From a virus, in the IMG/VR virus record IMGVR_UViG_3300029914_000061, positions 1 to 42,015 of that record: a stretch of DNA of 42,015 nucleotides; one strand, written 5' to 3'. The position numbers and the translations under genes are program-made. Of this stretch, positions 14,773 through 23,568 are shown one piece after another. Position 1 is the first letter of the stretch. Every line of letters begins with the position of its first letter. The notes below the pieces were generated by a model. The model saw only the letters and a program-made list of their open reading frames with translations. It made no database searches and was not told the origin of the DNA.

Positions 14773-16812
14773 ATGCCCTTGGTAAATGGCCATACAATGC
14801 GGTTTCGCCCGCGAAGCTTGTCGGACACTCTGGACGGCGACAACGTGGCAGCGGGGGCTTGTAGCGCGCTTACCAACCTTATCAAAGATCCTGCCACCCC
14901 GATGTGTCTGCAGTGCCGCCCTGCGGCAATTCCTTTATCAGTATTTGCCGGCTTTTCGACGCCGGGCGTTGTTTCAGCGGCTTATCAGGTAAACAATCTT
15001 GTTTATGGTTTGATCGGATCGGCGCGCAACACGGGCAACGACGAGCCTTTTTGTTATAACCTGACGACGGCGACCTTTGTTACTGTCTCGGGCATAACGG
15101 CAGCAAACACGCCAGCCACTCAGGCAACGACCGGCGACTGGACACCCCCCTCTATGGAAATGGTGGGCACCCGCGTGATTGTCACGCATCCGGGCTTCCC
15201 CGGCGGCACGAGCGCATATTTTGGTTATTTTGACGTGTCTGGCTATACTGAGACGACGACCGGCAACATCACCGCTGGCAGCCCGACCATTACGGGGAAC
15301 ATTCCTATTACGGGTTTGGGGCCGGGTTATACGGTTTCCGGCACCGGAATTCCTACTAATTCCACAGTGCTTAACACGACGCAAGTGACGCCGCAGAGCA
15401 CGGGAAACATACACTCGAACACGACACTCGATAGTGTGGCCAATATCGCTGGGTTTGCGCCCGGCCAGCCGATCGTAGGGCTGGGCATTCCTTCCGGGAC
15501 GACGATTGCAAGCATTTCCGGCACAACGATTACGCTGTCCCAAGCAGCTACGGCTACGACGACGGGCATTACGATCTCCGCGACGGGCACCGTGATCACG
15601 ATCTCTGCGAACGCTACGGCCACAACGGTTGGGCTTTCGATAACGTTGGCTGGCGGGACAACCGCTGCCCCCCTGTGGGCCGCTGGCAATACCACTAATA
15701 TCCCGCTTATCGCAGTCCCGCAGCAGATAGCGCAGTTTAATAATCGTCCTTATTTTGCGGTCAAGCAGTATCTGGTTTTCTGTGATGCTTTGACGCTCAA
15801 CATATCTTCGGCTACTAACGCCTTGACTGTGGGAGATACTTCGCCAATCACCTGTTTGCAGCCTCTGACGATTATCAACGCTGCTACGGCGGCACCCGTA
15901 TCTGGGCTGCTGGCTTTTAAAGAAAACCTGATCAATCTCATAAACGGCGACCCCACAACCAGCAACTTGACCAATTCAAACCTGTCAGCGTCGGGCATCG
16001 GCACCACTTCTCCAAACGCGGTCAGTGCCACTCAGGTTGGTGTGTTTTTTCCTGCAACGGACGGCATACGCTGTGTAGAGTTGTCAGGAACCATTTCTGA
16101 CCCGTTGCCCGATCTTCAGGTGCCTATTCAGAATGCCCTTTATCGCACGCGCATGAGTTCGGCATATAATAATGGCGTCTATCGGATATGTTTGCAGAAC
16201 GGTGCCGTTGCCAGCACGCCGTGGCAGGAATTTTGGTTTGATCTGAAGAGTAAAATGTGGACTGGTCCGCACACCTTCCAGCAAGACTTGGCCGTGGGCT
16301 GGAACGCAACGTTTATTTGTTTCTCGCATCTTTACCCCGCGAAAATGTATCAGGCCGACGTCGTGCAGGGGGCAACTGCCTCCTTTGTTGAGAATGGCGC
16401 GGCTTTGAGCTGGAATTATACAACCAGCACAACGGGGGCCGGTGATGAAGACATTACAATGAATTCTCTTGTGCTAAGCACTATCAATGTGGCTTTTAAG
16501 GCCGGTAATCCACAAATTCAATGTGTTGCGGCTGATCAAAACGGCACAATCGTCGGACAGGCAATACTTAGTCCACCGGCTGTCGCGGCAATATGGGGCG
16601 CTTTTACGTGGGGAAACGGGACTTTGTGGTATGGGGCTCAGTACGGGCTACAGCCGCGTGTAATCCCGTGGACATCCCCTGTTGTTTTTAGTAAGTTTGT
16701 TTTGGGCATTTCGGGACAAAGTGCCTTGGGCTTTTCGATTAGCAATTTCCAAGCCCTTTACCAGCCTCTTGGTTATCCTAGCACCGCGATCGCGGGCGTA
16801 TCCACTACATAG
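14773..16812 (+). CDS. P22 gp10-like DNA-stabilization / tail hub protein
   Basis: 679 aa from ATG at 14773 behind AAGGAATACGTT. N-terminal (1-150) and C-terminal (300-679) parts look like the beta-rich gp10-type tail hub: PQQIAQFNNRPYFAVKQYLV, and DGIRCVELSGTISDPLPDL. Between about 155 and 300 there is a T/G/S-rich segment with degenerate repeats (GLGIPSGTTIASISGTTITL; ATATTTGITISATGTVITIS) that looks like an added beta-solenoid or surface domain. gp10-type proteins seal the portal tail and carry the fibres. The collar fibre follows. Confidence 0.65.
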   Translation: MPLVNGHTMRFRPRSLSDTLDGDNVAAGACSALTNLIKDPATPMCLQCRPAAIPLSVFAGFSTPGVVSAAYQVNNLVYGLIGSARNTGNDEPFCYNLTTATFVTVSGITAANTPATQATTGDWTPPSMEMVGTRVIVTHPGFPGGTSAYFGYFDVSGYTETTTGNITAGSPTITGNIPITGLGPGYTVSGTGIPTNSTVLNTTQVTPQSTGNIHSNTTLDSVANIAGFAPGQPIVGLGIPSGTTIASISGTTITLSQAATATTTGITISATGTVITISANATATTVGLSITLAGGTTAAPLWAAGNTTNIPLIAVPQQIAQFNNRPYFAVKQYLVFCDALTLNISSATNALTVGDTSPITCLQPLTIINAATAAPVSGLLAFKENLINLINGDPTTSNLTNSNLSASGIGTTSPNAVSATQVGVFFPATDGIRCVELSGTISDPLPDLQVPIQNALYRTRMSSAYNNGVYRICLQNGAVASTPWQEFWFDLKSKMWTGPHTFQQDLAVGWNATFICFSHLYPAKMYQADVVQGATASFVENGAALSWNYTTSTTGAGDEDITMNSLVLSTINVAFKAGNPQIQCVAADQNGTIVGQAILSPPAVAAIWGAFTWGNGTLWYGAQYGLQPRVIPWTSPVVFSKFVLGISGQSALGFSISNFQALYQPLGYPSTAIAGVSTT

Positions 16813-16820
16813 GAGATATA

Positions 16821-17552
16821 ATGTCAGTCATCCCCTCATTGCCCGTTAACATCTTAAATGGCACGGTTGCCGATGCGACACAGGTGATGGCAAATTTTAA
16901 TGCTATTGTCACTAGCGTTAATGCAAACGCGGCAAATAATGGGCTCAATTCAAACATTACTGTTCTGACAGGTTTGACCACCGCGCTATCTTCTTCGCAG
17001 GGGGGCCTTGGTGTTGCCTCGCCAACTGCGCATGCGGTTTTGGTTGGGGAAGGGTCTTCGGCTGTTGTCTCTGTTGGTCCGGGCACAGCTGGACAGGTTT
17101 TGACAAGCCAAGGCGCAGGAGCAGATCCTGCGTTTGTGTCAATGTACCCGGTAGGCAGCCTATATTTCAACGCTTCGAATGCGACGAACCCCGCAACGCT
17201 TTTAGGCTTCGGAACGTGGACGGCCATTGCAGGGCTTTGCCTTGTAGGTGTTGGTACCGGAACGGACTCAAACAGTAATACGCAAACTTTCACTGCGGGC
17301 ACACAGGTAGGTGAATATACACATACGCTTACAACTCCAGAAATGCCCAGCCATACTCATGCGGATGGAGGGCACTTTCATGGGTCTAATCTGTGGAGGG
17401 CTACTGGCGGCCCGGGAATAAGCGGGTCCGGACAATCAAACCCCGGCAATACAGATGTTGGATACGCTAATATCCAGAACACTGGTGGCGGATTATCACA
17501 TAACAACGTGCAACCAAGCATCGGGATTTATATCTGGCAAAGGACAGCTTAG
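16821..17552 (+). CDS. Tail fibre with phage collar domain
   Basis: 243 aa from ATG at 16821 behind AGGAGATATA. Residues 1-100 are a fibre stalk-type region (VADATQVMANFNAIVTSVNA). From about 109 (YPVGSLYFN) to the end is a phage tail-collar domain: FGTWTAIAG, then EMPSHTHADGGHFHG with four histidines (178, 180, 185, 187) able to bind a metal as in fibre tips, and the usual ending NNVQPSIGIYIWQRTA. Such domains bind the cell surface. It lies between the tail hub and the lysis genes. Confidence 0.85.
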   Translation: MSVIPSLPVNILNGTVADATQVMANFNAIVTSVNANAANNGLNSNITVLTGLTTALSSSQGGLGVASPTAHAVLVGEGSSAVVSVGPGTAGQVLTSQGAGADPAFVSMYPVGSLYFNASNATNPATLLGFGTWTAIAGLCLVGVGTGTDSNSNTQTFTAGTQVGEYTHTLTTPEMPSHTHADGGHFHGSNLWRATGGPGISGSGQSNPGNTDVGYANIQNTGGGLSHNNVQPSIGIYIWQRTA

Positions 17553-17560
17553 GAGTAAAA

Positions 17561-17677
17561 ATGTTTGTGCAAATTACCGATATGACGCCGGTACAGAAAT
17601 TCCACAATCAGAAGCTGAGGGATATATGGGACAGAAAGCGCACCAAGAAGCGGTTGATATTGTCAAAGAGGCAATAA
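17561..17677 (+). CDS. 38-aa basic mini-gene before the holin-like gene
   Basis: ATG at 17561 is preceded by AGGAGTAAAA, one of the best ribosome sites in the region. The product (MFVQITDMTPVQKFHNQKLR, then DIWDRKRTKKRLILSKRQ) is strongly basic at its C-terminus. It overlaps the 75-aa membrane gene by 52 bp in another frame, so its translation probably feeds the internal start. Function unknown; it could be a lysis regulator or just a coupling leader. Confidence 0.6.
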   Translation: MFVQITDMTPVQKFHNQKLRDIWDRKRTKKRLILSKRQ

Positions 17678-17853
17678 AAGAAAGCATTTCCGAGTGGCTT
17701 GACGCCAAGTATGCAACGGTGGGGAAATGGACACTGCGGGGGATTTTCTGTTTTGTGTTTTCTTTTTTTGCCCACGCCTACATCACTTTGCACGCTGCCG
17801 AGATCAAAGCTGGGTTCGTGGCCACTATAGACCGGATTGGAGCACTAAAATGA
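17626..17853 (+). CDS. 75-aa single-TM protein, holin-like
   Basis: ATG at 17626 behind GAGGGATAT. A charged amphipathic N-terminus (1-33) is followed by one membrane segment (about 34-57: WTLRGIFCFVFSFFAHAYIT) and a short tail. Placed directly before the lysin, with which it shares an ATGA overlap, it is the best candidate for a holin or pinholin that permeabilises the inner membrane. The open frame extends upstream to 17455, but that part shadows the fibre gene. Confidence 0.65.
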   Translation: MGQKAHQEAVDIVKEAIKESISEWLDAKYATVGKWTLRGIFCFVFSFFAHAYITLHAAEIKAGFVATIDRIGALK

Positions 17854-18281
17854 GCCGTGGCATTGACCTGAATAACCCGCTGGATCTGGAAATAAACCCA
17901 CAATTCACTTGGCAGGGCCAGATCCCTACGACGGATCCCAAGGGTGTTTTGTGCAAATTCGACTTGCCGGTTAACGGTATCCGAGCCGGCGCGCGCAACC
18001 TGCGCAATCAGCAGCTCCTTCATGGGCTAAAAAACTGGACAGACATCATAACCAAGTATGCGCCTCCGAGCGAGAATGATACGGAAGCCTATATCACAGC
18101 GGTGTGCAAGGGCACTGGCGTAAGCCCGTGGGACACAATCAATCTTTCCGATCCTACCTTCCTTGCCAATTCGGTAAAATGTGTTATTGTGCAGGAGCAG
18201 GGTATGAACCCTTATAGTGATGCGTTAATTAACCAAGCCATAGCCAATGAGCTAGGCATAACCACAGGAGCGAACACATGA
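17850..18281 (+). CDS. Putative peptidoglycan-degrading lysin (structural protein P5-like)
   Basis: 143 aa from the ATG at 17850 (ATGA overlap with the holin-like gene; GGAG upstream). The N-terminus MSRGIDLNNP, then WQGQ, then NGIRAGARNLRNQQLLHGLK, YAPPSENDTEAYITAV and IVQEQGMNPYSDALI follow the pattern of the phage muramidase-type proteins annotated as structural protein P5 (M-x-R-G-I-x-x-N-N-P; GIRA-x-AR-x-L; APP-x-END-T-x-x-Y). These act on the cell wall in lysis or entry. The usual NNPGNI near the start is degenerate here (NNPLDL). Confidence 0.7.
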   Translation: MSRGIDLNNPLDLEINPQFTWQGQIPTTDPKGVLCKFDLPVNGIRAGARNLRNQQLLHGLKNWTDIITKYAPPSENDTEAYITAVCKGTGVSPWDTINLSDPTFLANSVKCVIVQEQGMNPYSDALINQAIANELGITTGANT

Positions 18282-18628
18282 GCATTCTTAGTGATCTCGG
18301 AGCTTTCTTTCTCGGCATCAGTGCGGCTACTTTGAACTTTCTGAAGGGTGCGGCAGCGGCATTGGAGGCTAATCCGCAAGTGCAGGCTATCGCCACTCAA
18401 GAAGTTCAAGCGGCTGAAACGGCCATTATCGCTGGCGTCGAAGCCGGCAGCGTTGCTACTGGCGCACAGAAGTTCGCCACGGCCCAAGCCGGCGTTGTCT
18501 CGCAGCTTGCCGCTGCGGGCATTCCGGTTGTCATGAACCAAGTTAATTTGGCCATCGAAGGCGCGGTCGCTAACTTGGTCAAGCCGGTGGCTGTTTCGGA
18601 AGCGCCTGTCGAAACTTCTGCTTCGTAA
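18278..18628 (+). CDS. 116-aa hydrophobic/alanine-rich protein near lysis genes
   Basis: ATG at 18278 overlaps the lysin stop (ATGA), so it belongs to the same translation unit. The N-terminus has a hydrophobic stretch (LGAFFLGISAATLNFLKGAA), and the rest is a long Ala/Val/Gln-rich helix region (AIATQEVQAAETAIIAGVEA). It could be a second lysis or membrane-associated protein, or a virion component. I do not recognise the family. Confidence 0.65.
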   Translation: MSILSDLGAFFLGISAATLNFLKGAAAALEANPQVQAIATQEVQAAETAIIAGVEAGSVATGAQKFATAQAGVVSQLAAAGIPVVMNQVNLAIEGAVANLVKPVAVSEAPVETSAS

Positions 18629-18638
18629 GGAAAACAGC

Positions 18639-18869
18639 ATGCCCATTTGGCTGTCGGTTGTTTTGTGGAAATTGGTTCTCCCTGTTGTGATCTCTTGGTT
18701 GCAAAAGGAAGGATATGTCAATGCCGCAGAAGCACTGGCAGCCAAAGGGACTGTTGCTTTGGTAAACGAGGTCAAGTCGCTAAAGACCTATGATCAATAT
18801 CCGGGGGATGCTCCCGCGCCGCCGGTTACGACAAATCTAACGTCGGGCGACGGAAATCCGGTGACTTGA
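18639..18869 (+). CDS. 76-aa small membrane-anchored protein
   Basis: ATG at 18639 follows AAGGAAAACAGC. Residues 3-20 (IWLSVVLWKLVLPVVISW) form one membrane helix, followed by a short helical part and a proline-rich, extended tail (YPGDAPAPPVTTNLTSG). A membrane anchor plus an extended tail is compatible with an outer-membrane disruption role (spanin-like), but there is no lipobox and no partner gene, so this is speculative. It lies between the alanine-rich protein and the GNAT-like gene. Confidence 0.6.
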   Translation: MPIWLSVVLWKLVLPVVISWLQKEGYVNAAEALAAKGTVALVNEVKSLKTYDQYPGDAPAPPVTTNLTSGDGNPVT

Positions 18870-18870
18870 T

Positions 18871-19335
18871 ATGGCTTTGACCTACCAGCGCGAGCGTTTT
18901 GTTGATTTAATGCCAGAACTGCCGGAGATTTTTTACAAGCATTGGCAGGACATAGCTCTTAACAAAGACGCCATTCCCCTTGATCCCGCATGGAAAGAGT
19001 ACATGCGTCTGGAAACGATTGGGGTGCTCCATGTCACTACTGCACGCGACGGAGAAAAACTGGCAGGCTATATCTTTTCTCTTGTTACCCCCCATCTTCA
19101 CTATGCTAAATCCCTAACTGCTTACACCGACCTAATGTATCTCCGACGCGAATATACCCGTGGTTTTGCTTGGATCCCCAGATACCGCAACTTGATTAGG
19201 GCAAGTGAGAATATGTTGCGTGACATGGGAGTTCAAAAGCGGTATCTTATGACGAAGGTTTACCATGATATGACCCCGCTTTTTGAGCGTCTGGGGTATA
19301 AATTCATCGAGAAAATCTCCGCCAAACTTTTGTAG
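18871..19335 (+). CDS. GNAT-like acetyltransferase-fold virion-region protein
   Basis: 154 aa; ATG at 18871, one base after the previous stop, with only a weak ribosome site (GGTGA), so coupling is likely. The order of strands and helices (LAGYIFSLVTPHLHYAKSLT, LMYLRREYTRGF, NLIRASENMLRDMGVQKRYL, LFERLGYKFIEK) is that of GNAT N-acetyltransferases; F-E-R-L-G-Y-K near the end is a typical GNAT signature. Related proteins occur in the internal-virion gene block of podoviruses (T7 gp13 position). Whether it is an enzyme or a structural relative is not known. Confidence 0.7.
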   Translation: MALTYQRERFVDLMPELPEIFYKHWQDIALNKDAIPLDPAWKEYMRLETIGVLHVTTARDGEKLAGYIFSLVTPHLHYAKSLTAYTDLMYLRREYTRGFAWIPRYRNLIRASENMLRDMGVQKRYLMTKVYHDMTPLFERLGYKFIEKISAKLL

Positions 19336-19343
19336 GGGCTAAG

Positions 19344-20342
19344 ATGGGCAGTTCCATATCGAGCTTAATTGGGGGATCTCCTTCTACTCCCAATTTGCAG
19401 ACCTATCAGCCGCAGTACACTTCGCAGGCGGATACGGGTGCGTTTACGGGCATCCAGAGCATTGCCAATAACAACCCCTATTTGCAAAACCAGGGGGCTT
19501 ATCAGGCAACCCTGCAAGCCGGCTTAAATGACCCATACGCGGCGGGCGTCCAGACTGCGGCAAACACGGCGGGCCAGCAGTATGCCGCACTGGGTACGCA
19601 AGGCATGGCCGACAGCACTGCTTTGAATGCGGGTGCGATGTCGCTTCTTCCTTACGTCTCGCAGGTGGAAAACACCGCGATGGATCCGCAGAATGCGCTT
19701 TATAACCAGAACCTGACAGCGGTGCAAAATCAGGCCAACGTTTCAAACGCGCAGAACGGTCTTACCGGATCTCCGTTTGGCGCGGGGAATACCAACCAAG
19801 CAACGACGAATTACAACATTGACTGGAACGCTGCGAAGCTGGCAAATCAGACATCCGGCTTGGCTTCTGCGTCGTCTGGGATCAACTCGGCAGGTGCCGG
19901 CATGACGACGGCGGCCAACTTGGGCGGGACTGCGGCCACCAATACGGCGCTGTCCGGCGCTGTGCCGAATGTTGCTTATCAGTCCAATTTGACTAACCAG
20001 AACAACGCGTTGAACACTTATGGCACTGCCATGACAAACGCGAATAACAATACAAACACGGCGGTGCAGGATTTCTTGGCATATATGGGCCAAGGCGAAA
20101 ACCAAGCAAATGTTCAGGCTAGCTTGAACCAGACGAATTACACAAACCAGTTGGCCGCTTCCGCTGCACAAAACCAATCAATCGACAATTTGACGAGCGC
20201 GGGGCTGAACGGGATATTGGGTGCTACTGGAGCCTCGTCTCCGGTGACTACCAGCACGACGGGCGGAACCACGACTTCGACGCCTGCAGCCGGCTCAACG
20301 GCAAATCAGATCGGCGCTTGGCTGGCAACACTTTTCAAGTAA
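19344..20342 (+). CDS. Internal virion (ejection)-type protein, N/Q/A-rich
   Basis: 332 aa from ATG at 19344 behind AGGGGCTAAG. It is dominated by Asn, Gln, Ala and Thr (QNNALNTYGTAMTNANNNTN) with helical repeats and few charged residues. It is the first of three consecutive large proteins without enzymatic motifs placed after the tail and lysis genes, the position of P22 gp7/gp20/gp16 and T7 gp14-16, which leave the head with the DNA and cross the envelope. Assigned by synteny and composition. Confidence 0.6.
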   Translation: MGSSISSLIGGSPSTPNLQTYQPQYTSQADTGAFTGIQSIANNNPYLQNQGAYQATLQAGLNDPYAAGVQTAANTAGQQYAALGTQGMADSTALNAGAMSLLPYVSQVENTAMDPQNALYNQNLTAVQNQANVSNAQNGLTGSPFGAGNTNQATTNYNIDWNAAKLANQTSGLASASSGINSAGAGMTTAANLGGTAATNTALSGAVPNVAYQSNLTNQNNALNTYGTAMTNANNNTNTAVQDFLAYMGQGENQANVQASLNQTNYTNQLAASAAQNQSIDNLTSAGLNGILGATGASSPVTTSTTGGTTTSTPAAGSTANQIGAWLATLFK

Positions 20343-20351
20343 GGATAGACC

Positions 20352-21650
20352 ATGGACCCCACGCTGGCTCAAATTTTGAATACCCTAGCGGGCAACTCGT
20401 CGCCGAACGTGCAGCCCGGCGGGGTGTCCGGCGCGCGGCTTGCTTTTATGCAGGGGCAAAATCCGATTGCCAACCAAAAGATGGCTGGAGATGTTTTGTC
20501 GCAAAACCAGAACCAGCAAGCATTGGCCGGTATGGGCAACATCAATCCTTCGACGCTTTACCCGCAGGCAGGAAACCAAAACGCTCCGCAGGTAAGCCCC
20601 ATGCCCGGCCAACAGGTTGGCGGCGGATCTCCCGCACCTAATCCGCCCCCTGTGCAGTCGCAGCCTTTGCCGACGCCGGGTTCTGATATGGCAAACGTCC
20701 CTATGCCCGGCGCTACGCCCATGCCGCAGGTTAACGCTTCTGTGTTGCAGCCCGGCGCGGGAAATGCCCCCTCTGGCCCCGTTCCTCCCCCGCCTAGCCC
20801 CGCGCAGATGCCGCAGCAAGGACAACAGGCCGCCGCACCCCAAGCGTCGCAGGTTGACCCCCAAGTGGCGCAGGACATCCACCAGAACATGCTTGGCCCC
20901 CATGCTCCGCAGTACACCAACGTGATTGCAGCCGTTAAACAGGCCATGCCTAATGCGACGCCGCAAGCTCGCGCCTTGGCCGTGTCCGAGATTATGAAAG
21001 ATGTGAACTCGCAAACCAATGAAGTTTTGAAACAGTACCAGCAAGCCATTTTAACGCAGCGCCTTGGACAATCTCAAGAGCGCATGGGCATAAATGAGCA
21101 GCGGCTTGACCTTGCAAAAGACAAAGCCGGACTTGGCGGCGGAGGGGCAACAGATAAAATTTTAGATTTCAGTGCTAAAAATGCTCAGGCCAAAGCCGCA
21201 GGTAACGTCGGTGGCCGCACAAATGTTGCTCGAGCCGATGCCGAAAAAGTTCTTAACGGCCCCGCATTAAAAGCGGCTATGGCTTATTTGCCGCCAGACC
21301 AAAATGCGCTTGAGGGCTGGATACAGAAGCAAGGGGCCAATTTTGAAAACAGCCCGCAGTTTAAAGCATTTAAAGCCAGTAACACGTCTGCGGCAGGAGA
21401 AATAGCGCGGGCACTTGCCGGCGGCGGCTTGCCTAAAGCAGGGTTGACGACTGAAATTGAAGGCGAACTAAATAATGCCACCGACCAAAAATCTTACATG
21501 GCTGTTGTGCAGTCTTACCTAGCCACTACCGGAGCGGCGGCAGGTGCTACCGAAGACGTTGTTAAACAGGGTGGCAACACGCCATCTGCCGGTATTGAAT
21601 TGCCTACACAAGGCAGTAACGAAGGCTGGAAATTTGAAAAGGTGGAATAA
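20352..21650 (+). CDS. Internal virion (ejection)-type protein, Pro/Gln-rich
   Basis: 432 aa from ATG at 20352 behind AAGGATAGACC. Residues about 75-180 are a low-complexity P/Q/G/A stretch (PGQQVGGGSPAPNPPPVQSQ), followed by a helical domain (about 195-270) and a compact C-terminal domain. It is the second of three ejection-type proteins. The gene ends on TAATG shared with the next start, giving coupled translation of the pair. Confidence 0.6.
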   Translation: MDPTLAQILNTLAGNSSPNVQPGGVSGARLAFMQGQNPIANQKMAGDVLSQNQNQQALAGMGNINPSTLYPQAGNQNAPQVSPMPGQQVGGGSPAPNPPPVQSQPLPTPGSDMANVPMPGATPMPQVNASVLQPGAGNAPSGPVPPPPSPAQMPQQGQQAAAPQASQVDPQVAQDIHQNMLGPHAPQYTNVIAAVKQAMPNATPQARALAVSEIMKDVNSQTNEVLKQYQQAILTQRLGQSQERMGINEQRLDLAKDKAGLGGGGATDKILDFSAKNAQAKAAGNVGGRTNVARADAEKVLNGPALKAAMAYLPPDQNALEGWIQKQGANFENSPQFKAFKASNTSAAGEIARALAGGGLPKAGLTTEIEGELNNATDQKSYMAVVQSYLATTGAAAGATEDVVKQGGNTPSAGIELPTQGSNEGWKFEKVE

Positions 21651-23551
21651 TGGCTACCTACATGGCAACCGCTCCTGATGGAAGCAAATATAAGATCACC
21701 GCGCCGGATAACGCCACGCCAGAACAATTAACGGCTTACGCGCAGAAGAATTTTGCTCCTGCGCCGAAAGCACCGGAAACGGACGATAGCTATACGAGTA
21801 GCATATTGCCTATTTCAAAAGATAAGAGTGGGCTACATCTGGCCGTGCCCGGCATAGTCAAAGGCGCGTATGAAGGCATAAGAGACGCCAACCGATTCAC
21901 CAACGATATTCTATCTGGCAAACTTCAGCCCGGCACTGAAGCAGCAGAAAGTGCGGCGCGCAACGTGGCTTTGATATTCGCCGGTGGTGGCGCGGGCAGA
22001 GCATTGAAGAGTGCTAAACCAGCAGCCACCGCCTTTGATCGGCTAGGCGTTGATTTATCTAAGGCGAAAGATGCGGATTTGGTACAGTCGGCCATTAAGG
22101 GGGGTGTCGAAAGGGCAAGGAGTGATATTGCCAGTGCCCCGGGGGTTGCTCCGAGCGCGACCGAACGCCAATCCACGCAAGCTGCAGCGGAAAGCTTAGG
22201 ACAAGCCCATGCAACGCAAAAGGCCGCCGAACAGCAACGGTGGCAGCACGCGCGCAACATCGGATCCTCGATCACTGTTGACGGCGTTTCGAACATCCAG
22301 AATTTGCAACGGATCATCGGCGAAGATGTCGCGGGCCTAAAGGGTCAAGGTGTGAAATCTGTTCAGGATTTAAAGGCCCAACGCTTGCGTGGAGAAGGAG
22401 AGGTTCTCGATGCGCGGGACAAAGTATTTGAATTGGAGCAAGCTCATACGGCAGGTGAGGATGTGGGGCCGCTCATGCAAGCTAAGGCCGATCTTAAAGG
22501 CAAAAGACTTGAAAACGCCCGAGCAATACTAGAGAAAAAAATAACGGCTAATGCGGATTTAGATGCCCAGATTGCTGAGGCAGAAAAGGCAGCCAAAGAA
22601 CCGCGCAAAGGCGGGATGCCCACGCAGATTAAAACGGCTGAAGATCTGATCGACCTGAAGCAGCACCTGAACAAGATCAACACGACTAATTTCTCGTCGC
22701 AGGAACTGTCTAGGCACCAAGCCGCCAAGGCCGAAGTTGACGCGGCACTGCAGGAGATTGCCGAGCGCAAGCCGGATATGAAGGGGCTTCGCAACTCGAA
22801 ACTTCCTTTGCAGGATCCGAACAAGCTGGATTTTGGCGATGCTCTAAAGAAGGCAAACGCGCAGACCGAACTGGTCAAAACTCGCTATGAGGGCGATGCC
22901 GCGAAGCAGCTCGGTGTTGACAAAGATCTGTTGGCGTCTCTGAAGAAAACAGGCAGCAGCACAGTGGGCAAGGATGCGGCAACCAACGCGATCGCGGGCA
23001 CCACGGGTATTGTTAATCGGATAAAGAGTACGGCCCATGTGGATTGGCTGAAAGATAATATGTCGGCGCGCGGATTTAACCAGCTTATGTCCGATAAAAT
23101 AAAAAGCATCCTTGCCGATGTGGGTACAGATCCCGAAGCATTGCGTGACAGCCGCGAACTCGTGGACCATATTCTGAAAGAGGGCGTAGGGCTAAAAGGC
23201 ACCAACGTAACGGCAAAGCTGGACGATCTTCAGGCCGTGCTAGATAAGCTTTCTCCGCAGCAGGCCGGCGCCTCCTTGAAAATGGCTCCCAAGGGTTATC
23301 GCGGATCCGACCCTGCCATTACTCGGGCGCTAAATGCCGCCAAGGCTGCCGCTGCGACGGTTGCAGGCCACGGGAAGCCTTCGACCTATAGCATCGCTAA
23401 GGGGGCTGAAGCTTTCGCCCCCGGCGGCACCGCAGAGGCCAAACGGCTTATGAAGCTGCGCAAAGAGTTGTATAAAAAGCCGCCACAGGATATTACTGGC
23501 CCCGCGATCGGCGCTTTCGTGGGAGGCAACGCCGGCGATAATTCCCGCTAA
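21650..23551 (+). CDS. Large internal virion (ejection)-type protein
   Basis: 633 aa from ATG at 21650. The N-terminal segment (MATYMATAPDGSKYKITAPD, then ATPEQLTAYAQ) is a short domain often seen at the start of phage internal virion proteins. The remainder is long alpha-helical with coiled-coil character (LEQAHTAGEDVGPLMQAKAD; ARAILEKKITANADLDAQIA). No transglycosylase motif is visible. Third and largest of the ejection block; probably ejected with the DNA. Confidence 0.65.
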   Translation: MATYMATAPDGSKYKITAPDNATPEQLTAYAQKNFAPAPKAPETDDSYTSSILPISKDKSGLHLAVPGIVKGAYEGIRDANRFTNDILSGKLQPGTEAAESAARNVALIFAGGGAGRALKSAKPAATAFDRLGVDLSKAKDADLVQSAIKGGVERARSDIASAPGVAPSATERQSTQAAAESLGQAHATQKAAEQQRWQHARNIGSSITVDGVSNIQNLQRIIGEDVAGLKGQGVKSVQDLKAQRLRGEGEVLDARDKVFELEQAHTAGEDVGPLMQAKADLKGKRLENARAILEKKITANADLDAQIAEAEKAAKEPRKGGMPTQIKTAEDLIDLKQHLNKINTTNFSSQELSRHQAAKAEVDAALQEIAERKPDMKGLRNSKLPLQDPNKLDFGDALKKANAQTELVKTRYEGDAAKQLGVDKDLLASLKKTGSSTVGKDAATNAIAGTTGIVNRIKSTAHVDWLKDNMSARGFNQLMSDKIKSILADVGTDPEALRDSRELVDHILKEGVGLKGTNVTAKLDDLQAVLDKLSPQQAGASLKMAPKGYRGSDPAITRALNAAKAAAATVAGHGKPSTYSIAKGAEAFAPGGTAEAKRLMKLRKELYKKPPQDITGPAIGAFVGGNAGDNSR

Positions 23552-23568
23552 ACGAAAAGGATCACGCC

